From SKVR01 sp041642035 (GTDB lineage: Bacteria; Bacteroidota; Bacteroidia; Bacteroidales; UBA7960): a stretch of DNA of 21,260 nucleotides. Where the stretch lies: contig JBEPXC010000036.1 in the NCBI GenBank assembly GCA_041642035.1, positions 1 to 21,260 on the forward strand, read 5' to 3'. Below are positions 15,975-21,260 of the stretch, in pieces. The position numbers and the translations under genes were made by a program. Under the pieces are notes generated by a model, which was not told the DNA's origin, did not search any database, and saw only the letters and a program-made list of their open reading frames with translations. Position 1 is the stretch's first letter. Every line of letters begins with the position of its first letter.

Positions 15975-16003
15975 TTTGTGGAAAGAAAATTTTACTAATT
16001 TTG
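15975..16003 (+). promoter_or_regulatory. Promoter of tRNA-Asn (TTTG-N17-TAATTTTG)
   Basis: TTTG at 15975-15978 and TAATTTTG at 15996-16003 are separated by 17 bases, within the range known for the Bacteroidota housekeeping sigma factor (TTG-N17-23-TAnnTTTG). The -7 box ends 36 bases before the first base of the tRNA, leaving a short 5' leader for RNase P to remove. Confidence 0.7.
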
Positions 16004-16039
16004 CAACGTCAAAAACGCAACACCACGTTCTGACAAAAT

Positions 16040-16116
16040 TCCTCCTTAGCTCAGTTGGTTAGAGCATCTGACTGTTAATCAGAGGGTCCAAGGTTCAAGT
16101 CCTTGAGGAGGAGCCA
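16040..16116 (+). tRNA. tRNA-Asn (anticodon GTT)
   Basis: The full cloverleaf can be drawn. The acceptor stem is TCCTCCT with AGGAGGA; the D arm is GCTC-AGTTGGTTA-GAGC; the anticodon arm is TCTGA-CTGTTAA-TCAGA with anticodon GTT; the variable loop is GGGTC; the T arm is CAAGG-TTCAAGT-CCTTG. The discriminator is G16113, followed by an encoded CCA (16114-16116). It has its own promoter and a strong terminator just downstream. Confidence 0.97.
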
Positions 16117-16122
16117 AAAAAT

Positions 16123-16159
16123 AAACCACTTACGAAATAAAATCCGTAAGTGGTTTTTT
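16123..16159 (+). terminator. Intrinsic terminator of tRNA-Asn
   Basis: AAACCACTTACG (16123-16134) pairs perfectly with CGTAAGTGGTTT (16145-16156) around a 10-base loop, and T-residues run to 16159. It begins seven bases after the encoded CCA. Confidence 0.9.
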
Positions 16160-16379
16160 GTTTGACATACTTTTTAGCATACTTAAAGTTTCCCCCTTTG
16201 CCCAACTATTTGCGAATTTATTTGCCCATCTGTTATAATTTCTGAAACATATAATTTAATTTCTTTTTTTATTTAGCCATTGGTGATGATGGAGTAGAGA
16301 AGAATTAATAAGGTTTAGGTGCCATTTCAATCGTGCATGGCCAAACCAAGGGTCCCAATTGTCGGGTTTACCCCACAAC
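16160..16379. other. Spacer between the two convergent tRNA units, no gene seen
   Basis: About 220 bases lie between the two terminators. Neither strand has an open frame worth calling. The left end carries a short direct repeat, CATACTT, at two places five bases apart (within 16164-16184). I see no copy of a tRNA 3' end, so there is no direct sign of an attachment site or integrated element. Confidence 0.5.
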
Positions 16380-16413
16380 AAAAAAGGGTTACAGAAAAAA
16401 TCTGTAACCCTTT
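16380..16413 (-). terminator. Intrinsic terminator of tRNA-Val
   Basis: AAAGGGTTACAGA (16383-16395) pairs perfectly with TCTGTAACCCTTT (16401-16413) across a 5-base loop. On minus it is followed by a T-run (complement of the A-run at 16385-16380) and starts five bases after the CCA end of tRNA-Val. Confidence 0.9.
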
Positions 16414-16418
16414 AATTG

Positions 16419-16496
16419 TGGTGGGCGATGACGGATTCGAACCGCCGACCCCCTGCTTGTAAGGCAGGTGCTCTGAACCAGCTGAGCTAATCGCCC
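16419..16496 (-). tRNA. tRNA-Val (anticodon TAC)
   Basis: On minus: acceptor GGGCGAT with ATCGCCC; D arm GCTC-AGCTGGTTCA-GAGC; anticodon arm CCTGC-CTTACAA-GCAGG with anticodon TAC; variable loop GGGTC; T arm GGCGG-TTCGAAT-CCGTC with one G-U pair. The discriminator is A, followed by an encoded CCA (16421-16419). It is convergent with tRNA-Asn and has its own promoter and terminator. Confidence 0.97.
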
Positions 16497-16555
16497 TTTT
16501 TGTTTTGTGGTCTTTTTAAGAACATTCGCGTACACCGTTTCTGTGTTTGCGAGTG

Positions 16556-16585
16556 CAAATGTAATTCAAATTTTTATATCACCAA
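16556..16585 (-). promoter_or_regulatory. Promoter of tRNA-Val (TTG-N19-TACATTTG)
   Basis: On minus, TTG (16585-16583) is followed after exactly 19 bases by TACATTTG (16563-16556), matching the Bacteroidota TTG-N19-TAnnTTTG consensus. The -7 box ends 59 bases before the first base of the tRNA. Confidence 0.7.
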
Positions 16586-16646
16586 GCTTTTTGATGTATT
16601 TTTTTAAACATTTTCTGGTGGGGATTTAATGTGGAGGGTGCCAGGT

Positions 16647-16677
16647 GGGGGACTTTGGGGACCTTGGGGACTTTGGG
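16647..16677 (+). repeat. Nine-base-period G-tract array (potential G-quadruplex, plus strand)
   Basis: Four G-tracts of 5, 4, 4 and 3 are separated by three 5-base loops (ACTTT, ACCTT, ACTTT), so GGAC recurs at 16650, 16659 and 16668 with a strict 9-base period. The sequence satisfies the standard G3+N1-7 quadruplex rule. No coding or known regulatory explanation is apparent. Confidence 0.7.
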
Positions 16678-16752
16678 AAAATGGCAGTATAGTTTTTGAG
16701 CTTGTGTTTGAGTTTTTGTTTATACCAGGGTAAGACACCGGTCCGCTTATTA

Positions 16753-16777
16753 GTCCTCCGAGTCCCTCGTGTCCCAC
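16753..16777 (-). repeat. Degenerate inverted partner of the G-tract array
   Basis: GTCC occurs at 16753, 16762 and 16771, again with a 9-base period, so on minus the same GGAC iteration runs in the opposite direction. Aligned without gaps, the reverse complement of 16753-16777 matches 16647-16671 at 16 of 25 positions. The two arms flank an A+T-leaning 80-base core. Confidence 0.5.
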
Positions 16778-16782
16778 AACCA

Positions 16783-16820
16783 CCCCGTACCCAAACCCAA
16801 CCACCCCCATACCCTCTCCC
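16783..16820 (-). other. Six-tract G-rich segment (potential G-quadruplex, minus strand)
   Basis: On plus six C-runs of 3-5 (16783-16786, 16790-16792, 16796-16798, 16804-16808, 16812-16814, 16818-16820) are separated by loops of 3-5 bases. The minus strand therefore has six G-tracts and meets the quadruplex rule in several ways. It lies 105 bases from the plus-strand G array, with G-richness on the opposite strand. Confidence 0.65.
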
Positions 16821-16824
16821 TATT

Positions 16825-16868
16825 TAAACCGTATTTAAACCGTATTTTTACGGTTTAAATACGGTTTA
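16825..16868. repeat. Perfect 20-bp palindrome with tandemly duplicated arms
   Basis: The left arm TAAACCGTATTTAAACCGTA (16825-16844) and the exact reverse complement (16849-16868) enclose a TTTT loop. Each arm is nearly two copies of an 11-base unit (TTTAAACCGTA type), so the element holds four copies of the unit, two in each direction. No T-tail follows on either strand, so it does not look like a standard terminator. Confidence 0.85.
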
Positions 16869-16890
16869 TCTCCGGACTTGGTCCGGAGAT
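16868..16890. repeat. Perfect 10-bp G+C-rich palindrome abutting the larger one
   Basis: ATCTCCGGAC (16868-16877) and GTCCGGAGAT (16881-16890) are exact reverse complements around a TTG loop. It shares its first base with the end of the preceding palindrome, so the two hairpins would stack directly. From 16891 to 17035 I see only non-coding sequence, with a weak 5-bp hairpin (17010-17026) behind the OmpA-family gene stop. Confidence 0.8.
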
Positions 16891-17035
16891 GTTCAGACCC
16901 CGGCAACAGGAGGGGGCTGTCATGGATAGGGGAAAAATCCAACAAGAAAGCCATCAGCGTCATAAAGACAACAATATCTCTTTTCTGCTGGTGGCTGGTA
17001 TAATTTAATCCTTCCGTTGGTGAAGGCAGGGACGG

Positions 17036-18070
17036 TTAATTCAGATCGATGATCTGGAACAGGTCGTCAAGTTGCGGGGTGAGGATGATATCGGTGCGAC
17101 GGTTTTTGCGGCGGGCTTCAGGGGATTTGGCCTGGTCGATGGGGAGAAATTCGCCTCGTCCGGCTGCTGTAAGACGCTGGGGCTCGATGTTGGTATTTTG
17201 CAGCAGTATCCTCACGATGGCCGTGGCCCTCAATACGCTCAGATCCCAGTTGTCTTTGATCTGGCTGCCCGGCCTCAGGGGGACATCGTCGGTATGCCCC
17301 TCGATGAGCACATTGATGTTGGGATTGTTTTCGAGCACCTTGCTCAGTTCTTTCAGGGCATTGACACCCCGTGGGTCGACGGTAGTGCTGCCCGAAGCAA
17401 ACAACAGGCTTTCTTCCATAGAGACATATACCTTTCCGTTTTTTATTTCAATGGTTAGTCCCTGTCCTTCGAACCCCAGCAAGGCGTTTGAAACGGTTCT
17501 TCGCAATGCCTGCACGGTGGAGTCCTGGCGGGCGATGATGGTTTCGAGTTCGTTAACGCGTAGTTCTTTCAGCGAGAGCTCCTGCGAGAATTGTTGCAGT
17601 CGTTCGTTGAGCTGGTTAAGGTCGCGTTCTTTTTCTCTCATCTGCTCAGAAGTGCGGCGCAGCTCGTCTTCGCGCTTGTATAGATCTGCCTGGGTTTCCT
17701 GCAGTTGGCTCACGATACGGCTTGTCTCCAGGTCTTTGCCATCCATCAGTTGCTCGTTTTGATCAAGAATAATCTCGTAGGTTTTTGCCAGACGTTCGTA
17801 ATTGGTTTGCATGCGCCGGTATTCCTTGCCCATATTGGTGGTATCTTCTTTTAATTCTTCTGTTTGTTGTTTAAGCTGGTCGCGCATGGCGCTCAACTCA
17901 TTGTTTTGGGCAAAGAAACTTTCATTTTGTTCTCTAAGGGCCTGGTTTCGTGTTTCGCAATCGTCCCTTCTTTCGACCATTTGCTCATATTTACGGGCGG
18001 GGACACAACTGCTTGCCAGGAAAAGGGCTGCGGCAGCCAGAATTAGGAGTGATTTGTTTTTGACATTCAT
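17036..18070 (-). CDS. OmpA-family lipoprotein with long coiled coil
   Basis: From ATG 18070 the product is 344 residues; a TTG two codons upstream is in frame but less likely. The N-terminus MNVKNKSLLILAAAALFLAS followed by SC is a signal peptide with a lipobox at Cys22, so it should be an outer-membrane lipoprotein. Residues about 25-190 are a nearly unbroken coiled coil (QALREQNESFFAQNNELSAM and onward). The C-terminal OmpA domain (about 215-335) carries FASGSTTVDPRG, the peptidoglycan-binding IEGHTDDVPL and WDLSVLRATAIVRILL, including the Asp and Arg that hold diaminopimelate in this family, and finishes with GRGEFLP and RRKNRRTDIIL. The plan resembles Pal or MotB-like tethers with an extended stalk, linking outer membrane and wall. 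No beta-barrel is present. It lies 130 bases after the exonuclease III gene on the same strand. Its downstream side is the structured non-coding region. Confidence 0.92.
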   Translation of the reverse strand: MNVKNKSLLILAAAALFLASSCVPARKYEQMVERRDDCETRNQALREQNESFFAQNNELSAMRDQLKQQTEELKEDTTNMGKEYRRMQTNYERLAKTYEIILDQNEQLMDGKDLETSRIVSQLQETQADLYKREDELRRTSEQMREKERDLNQLNERLQQFSQELSLKELRVNELETIIARQDSTVQALRRTVSNALLGFEGQGLTIEIKNGKVYVSMEESLLFASGSTTVDPRGVNALKELSKVLENNPNINVLIEGHTDDVPLRPGSQIKDNWDLSVLRATAIVRILLQNTNIEPQRLTAAGRGEFLPIDQAKSPEARRKNRRTDIILTPQLDDLFQIIDLN

Positions 18071-18200
18071 CAGCAAAAAGTTTTGTTTAAGTAATTAGCT
18101 TTATTGAAGGCTCTCATCGGGTCAGGCAGGTCTGATGTAAAATTAATTCTTTTTTATGGCATATATACAGAAAAGCGTGCAAGAAGCTTTTGCATGTATT

Positions 18201-18974
18201 CTACAACTGCCCGGGGTTTATCTCGAGCAGTACCGGACAATGGTCGGAATGGATAACGTGCGGCAGGATAGAGGCATGATGAATATTATCGCCCAAGCAG
18301 TCGCTTACCATATTGTAGTCGATGCGCCAGCCTTTGTTGTTTTTGCGGGCATTGGCTCTGAAGCTCCACCAGGAGTATTGATGAGGCATGTGGTTGATGT
18401 AACGGAAGCTGTCGGTAAAGCCGGCATTGATGAATTTGGTGAGCCAGGTCCTTTCTTCGGGCAGGAAGCCAGATGAATTGGTATTGCGGACGGGGTCGTG
18501 AATATCGATGGGCTGATGGCAGATGTTGTAGTCGCCGCAAATGATAAGCTTTTTCCTTTGCTGTTTTAAGATGAGGATATATTCGAGGAAATCGTCCAGG
18601 AATTGCATTTTAAAGGCCTGCCGCAACTCTCCTGATGATCCGCTGGGGATGTACAGGCTCATCACCGACACATCGCCAAAATCGGCCCTTATCACTCGTC
18701 CTTCGTAATCGTAAAGCTTGTTTCCCATGCCCGTTTCTACATGGTCGGGCTGAGTGCGCGAAAGGATTGCTACACCGCTGTAGCCTTTCTTTTGTGCCGA
18801 GTGCCACCAGCTGCGGTAACCTATTTCCTCAAAAGAAAGGATTGGGATTTGATCGGGTTGGGCTTTTGTTTCCTGCAGGCATACCACGTCTGCATTTTCC
18901 TGTGGTAACCATTCGAGAAAACCTTTGCTGATGGCCGATCGGATGCCATTGACGTTGTAGGAGATGATTTTCAT
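18201..18974 (-). CDS. xth: Exodeoxyribonuclease III (AP endonuclease, Xth/ExoA family)
   Basis: From ATG 18974 the product is 257 residues and starts MKIISYNVNGIRSAISKGF, the standard beginning of the family; the in-frame ATG at 19025 lies inside the upstream terminator and is rejected. The metal and catalytic motifs of the endonuclease/exonuclease/phosphatase fold appear in order: NVNGIRSA, VVCLQETKAQ (metal-binding Glu), MSLYIPSGSSG (Tyr), ICGDYNICH (Asp/Asn), WRIDYNMVSD and the terminal SDHCPVLLEI (Asp-His). The length is typical. The enzyme cleaves DNA 5' of abasic sites and degrades 3' ends in base-excision repair, in the cytoplasm. It stands between the GH13 gene, from which it is separated by a terminator, and the OmpA-family gene, so it is probably transcribed separately. 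I did not find a clean TAnnTTTG box; TATCTTTTG near 19008-19016 misses by one base of spacing. Confidence 0.95.
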   Translation of the reverse strand: MKIISYNVNGIRSAISKGFLEWLPQENADVVCLQETKAQPDQIPILSFEEIGYRSWWHSAQKKGYSGVAILSRTQPDHVETGMGNKLYDYEGRVIRADFGDVSVMSLYIPSGSSGELRQAFKMQFLDDFLEYILILKQQRKKLIICGDYNICHQPIDIHDPVRNTNSSGFLPEERTWLTKFINAGFTDSFRYINHMPHQYSWWSFRANARKNNKGWRIDYNMVSDCLGDNIHHASILPHVIHSDHCPVLLEINPGQL

Positions 18975-19005
18975 ATCGTAGTAGGGTGTGGTGCGCGAAT
19001 TGTTA

Positions 19006-19037
19006 AACAAAAGATACCCCGGCAACGGCCGGGGTAT
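19006..19037 (-). terminator. Intrinsic terminator after the GH13 gene
   Basis: ATACCCCGGC (19014-19023) and GCCGGGGTAT (19028-19037) form a perfect 10-bp G+C-rich stem with an AACG loop. On minus it is followed by CTTTTGTTT. It starts 24 bases after the GH13 stop codon and ends before the exonuclease III start. Confidence 0.85.
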
Positions 19038-19060
19038 TTGGAGAGAAACAATATTCTTAT

Positions 19061-21260
19061 TTAGTTAATCAGGATTTTACCAGTCAGGTTTTCATCCGCA
19101 GAATGGATGCTGTAAAAATATATGCCTGCGGGTGTTTTTTTTCCTTTATCGTTGCGTGTATCCCAATGAAAAGTTGCCCTGTCTGGGGCAAAAGCATTTT
19201 CTTTTTCAAAAACAACCTGTCCCTGCAGATTGACTATGCGCAGATGATAGGTCCTGGCGGTGTTGAAGCTGAAGTTAAAACCACTCTCGGAGGGGTTGGG
19301 ATATACTTCAACCTTGTTAGAAGTCTCAGGAAAGGGTGTTGGTGCACTTAGGGCAATGCCATGATCGGGGAATTCTACTGTGGAGTAGATTCTGTATTCG
19401 CCCGGCTGCAGGGTAATGGGATCGCTGAGGTCGTTCACCACAAACGTTTCGCGGCTGAAGAACTCGTACCACGTGCCTGTATGCTGAAAGCCGGGGATGA
19501 AGGTGGTGGGTTCAGCACCGAAGTTACCCAATACGGTTACCTGGTTACTTTCATGATTAAGATTGATGCGTTTCCATGGGTTACTTCCGCCAAGGGCAAG
19601 GGTATAATCGCTGGTGGAAAATACCTCCTGTTCTTTTTTAAGCTCAATAAGGATGGAGTAGACATTATACAAATTTCGGCGATCCCAGTCGTTGTAGTAA
19701 TCCCAGCGAATGGGTTTGGGATTGGTACGGCAATCATTATTTATGGTGCCATCCTGGCAATGATTGATGGAGTAATCGTATCCCAGTTCGCCAAACTGCC
19801 ATATCATTTTAGGCCCGGGTATGGTGAAGTAAAAAGTAGCAGCAAGCTCGGCGCGCTGGAGTGCTGTTTTTTTGTTCTTTATATCGTATCCGGAAACTGT
19901 TTTGCCATAATTAATGTTTTTAAAGACCATTCTTTCTTCATCATGGCTTTCCATGTAGGAAATCAGATGAGGTTCGTTCCATCCGCGGTTTTTGTATGAA
20001 GCCCATGAGAAGTCGCTGTCATTCAGCCACCCCATAGAAGCCTCCTGATAACTATGGGTGACATTTCCCCACAACATCATACCATATTCGGCCAATTCTT
20101 TTTCTTCTGAGTTTTCAGTAAGATGTTCGAGTATAACAAGCGATTCGGGCTTTACGCTCCACATATGGTCTGCAATACGTTTAAGGTTGTCTATGCGTGC
20201 AGCATCGTAATTGGAGCCCTGATTGCCTGTTTGCACATTGGTAAATCCTTTGGTAAAGTCAAAGCGGAAACCATCGAGATTAAACTCGGTTAACCAATAT
20301 TGGGTAATCCTGTTGAAGAGTTCATGGGTGTATGTACTGTTCTGATCGAAGGTATTTCCCCAGCACCAGGGTTCGTGTGGGCAAGTTTCAAGGAACCAGG
20401 GATTATCTGCCGAAGGTTGTCCGTAACTGCCGGCATCGGGGTTGAAATACATCTGCACAAAAGGGGATAGGTTGAAGGAGTGATTGAGAACCATATCCAT
20501 AATCACCGCAATACCTCTTTTATGGCATTCATCGATGAAGGCCTTGTAGTCTTCTTCGGTACCGTAGGCCTTGTCGGTAGCAAAATAAAAAGCAGGGTTA
20601 TAGCCCCATGAAATATTTCCCTCAAATTCATTGAAGGGCATCAGTTCGATGGCATTAATGCCGAGTCGTTGCAGGTAGTCCAGCGAATCCATAACGGTTT
20701 TAATGGCAGAGGTACCCACGAAATCGCGTATCAGCAATTCGTAGATGACCAGATCTTCTTTGGCTGCAGGGGTAAAATCGGTTACTTCCCAAACGTATTG
20801 TGGCCTGCCAGGTTGTATTACACTCACTACGCCGGTGGTTTTGGTGTCGGGATAAGGTTTCAGATCGGGATAGTTGAAATCGGCTATCCATTGGTCATTC
20901 CAGGGATCGAGCGTTATCTGGGTGTAGGGATCCGCAAGGCGAATTTCATTGTCGATGAAATACTGAAAGCCGTATTCCTCTCCGGGAGTAAGTTCGGTAA
21001 GGGTAAGCCAGAAATGGTTGCCCGAAGGAGTAACATTCATATAACCCTCTTCAGTGACTCTCCAGTCGTTGAAATCACCAATGACAAACACAAAATCTTT
21101 GGTGGCCGGGGGGTCATGCAAAACAAGTGTGACGGTAGAATCGTTTACATAATTAATGCCTGGTAATACTCCGGCAGGCAATTCAGCCACTTCAGGCTGA
21201 GAACGCACGAAAACATAGGTTGAATCGCTCACACTGTCGGTGTCATCTTGGGCCACGGCC
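19061..21260 (-). CDS. Secreted GH13 alpha-amylase-family enzyme with T9SS sorting domain, 5'-truncated
   Basis: The frame is open to the right edge. The first codons, GTG-GCC-CAA at 21256, read as the end of a signal peptide (A-V-A|Q-D-D), so the true start lies outside; about 731 residues are visible. Residues 40-115 form an N-terminal beta-sandwich (FVFVIGDFNDW, YGFQYFIDNEIRLADPY) like CBM48/E-set domains. The GH13 barrel follows with its conserved regions: VIMDMVLNH (251-259), DGFRFDFTKGF with nucleophile D333, LVILEHL with acid/base E377, and YMESHDEER with H438-D439. An all-beta C-domain follows, then a type A T9SS sorting domain (about 648-731: VEVYPNPS, LRIVNLQGQVV, AGIYFYSI, ending GKILIN). 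The enzyme should act on alpha-glucans such as starch or glycogen and be secreted or surface-anchored through T9SS. Exact specificity is unclear. No SusC/SusD genes are adjacent. Confidence 0.93.
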   Translation of the reverse strand, partial: AVAQDDTDSVSDSTYVFVRSQPEVAELPAGVLPGINYVNDSTVTLVLHDPPATKDFVFVIGDFNDWRVTEEGYMNVTPSGNHFWLTLTELTPGEEYGFQYFIDNEIRLADPYTQITLDPWNDQWIADFNYPDLKPYPDTKTTGVVSVIQPGRPQYVWEVTDFTPAAKEDLVIYELLIRDFVGTSAIKTVMDSLDYLQRLGINAIELMPFNEFEGNISWGYNPAFYFATDKAYGTEEDYKAFIDECHKRGIAVIMDMVLNHSFNLSPFVQMYFNPDAGSYGQPSADNPWFLETCPHEPWCWGNTFDQNSTYTHELFNRITQYWLTEFNLDGFRFDFTKGFTNVQTGNQGSNYDAARIDNLKRIADHMWSVKPESLVILEHLTENSEEKELAEYGMMLWGNVTHSYQEASMGWLNDSDFSWASYKNRGWNEPHLISYMESHDEERMVFKNINYGKTVSGYDIKNKKTALQRAELAATFYFTIPGPKMIWQFGELGYDYSINHCQDGTINNDCRTNPKPIRWDYYNDWDRRNLYNVYSILIELKKEQEVFSTSDYTLALGGSNPWKRINLNHESNQVTVLGNFGAEPTTFIPGFQHTGTWYEFFSRETFVVNDLSDPITLQPGEYRIYSTVEFPDHGIALSAPTPFPETSNKVEVYPNPSESGFNFSFNTARTYHLRIVNLQGQVVFEKENAFAPDRATFHWDTRNDKGKKTPAGIYFYSIHSADENLTGKILIN

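Noticed and set aside
16160..16379. Possible integrase remnant or attachment site behind tRNA-Asn
   Set aside because: No duplicated tRNA 3' end, no integrase motif and no open frame are visible; only a 7-base direct repeat supports it.
16604..16810. Minus-strand frame of 68 codons, rich in Gly, Pro and Ser
   Set aside because: Its composition follows from the G-tract arrays and C-runs; there is no ribosome-site or family support, so the region is treated as non-coding.
17049..17762. Long plus-strand open frame (237 codons) antisense to the OmpA-family gene
   Set aside because: The minus strand encodes a clear lipoprotein with an OmpA domain; the plus frame is Ser/Arg-rich with no domain and arises from the codon pattern of the real gene.
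19361..19999. Plus-strand open frame of 212 codons antisense to the GH13 gene
   Set aside because: It lies wholly within a verified GH13 coding sequence, starts at no plausible site and shows no recognisable domain.
21200..21256. GTG at 21256 as the true start of the GH13 gene
   Set aside because: The residues after it look like the end of a signal peptide and the frame remains open to the edge, so the start lies beyond the window.

Overview
The window looks like a chromosomal segment of a Bacteroidota bacterium, most likely of the Bacteroidales/Marinilabiliales type. The evidence is a secreted alpha-amylase-like enzyme ending in a type IX secretion (T9SS) sorting domain, lipoproteins of the DUF4837 and DUF4292 families, a cell-envelope gene order I know from this phylum, and several TAnnTTTG -7 promoter boxes, including good TTG-N17/19-TAnnTTTG promoters in front of both tRNA genes. 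Nearly all genes are on the minus strand. The window looks like core genome rather than a mobile island: I see no transposase, integrase, phage gene or CRISPR array.

Layout. 1-4170 is a signalling pair on the minus strand: a PAS-PAS histidine kinase cut by the left edge, preceded in transcription order by a CheB-CheR-coiled coil-PAS fusion whose last codons are interrupted by a 10-N assembly gap (1314-1323). 4171-4661 is non-coding apart from a bidirectional terminator. 4662-13483 is a cell-envelope block, read right to left: dut, sugar-nucleotide transferase, TPR lipoprotein, DUF4292 lipoprotein, EnvC-like LytM activator, tatA, MltD-like lytic transglycosylase with three LysM domains, DUF4837 lipoprotein. 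13726-14424 is a plus-strand island with a possible 44-aa ORF and a Rho_N-domain protein. 14535-15908 is a membrane-anchored beta-lactamase-fold serine hydrolase. 16040-16496 holds two convergent tRNA genes, Asn(GTT) on plus and Val(TAC) on minus, each with a recognisable promoter and terminator. 16600-17035 is a structured non-coding region. 17036-21260 holds an OmpA-type lipoprotein, exonuclease III, and a GH13 enzyme cut by the right edge.

How the genes work together. The central block centres on peptidoglycan remodelling and outer-membrane lipoproteins: an EnvC-like factor with apparently dead metal-ligand positions (probably an amidase activator), a Tat translocase subunit right after it, and a lytic transglycosylase. 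The CheB/CheR fusion has the catalytic residues of both chemotaxis domains but no receiver domain and no kinase. It lies 136 bases upstream of the PAS kinase gene, so the two may form one pathway.

I found no clear unprecedented system. The least explained structure is the non-coding stretch 16647-16890: a 9-nt-periodic G-tract array on plus, a degenerate inverted copy about 100 bases on, a six-tract G-rich run on minus, a perfect 20-bp palindrome whose arms are tandem 11-mers, and an abutting perfect 10-bp GC-rich palindrome, all within about 245 bases.
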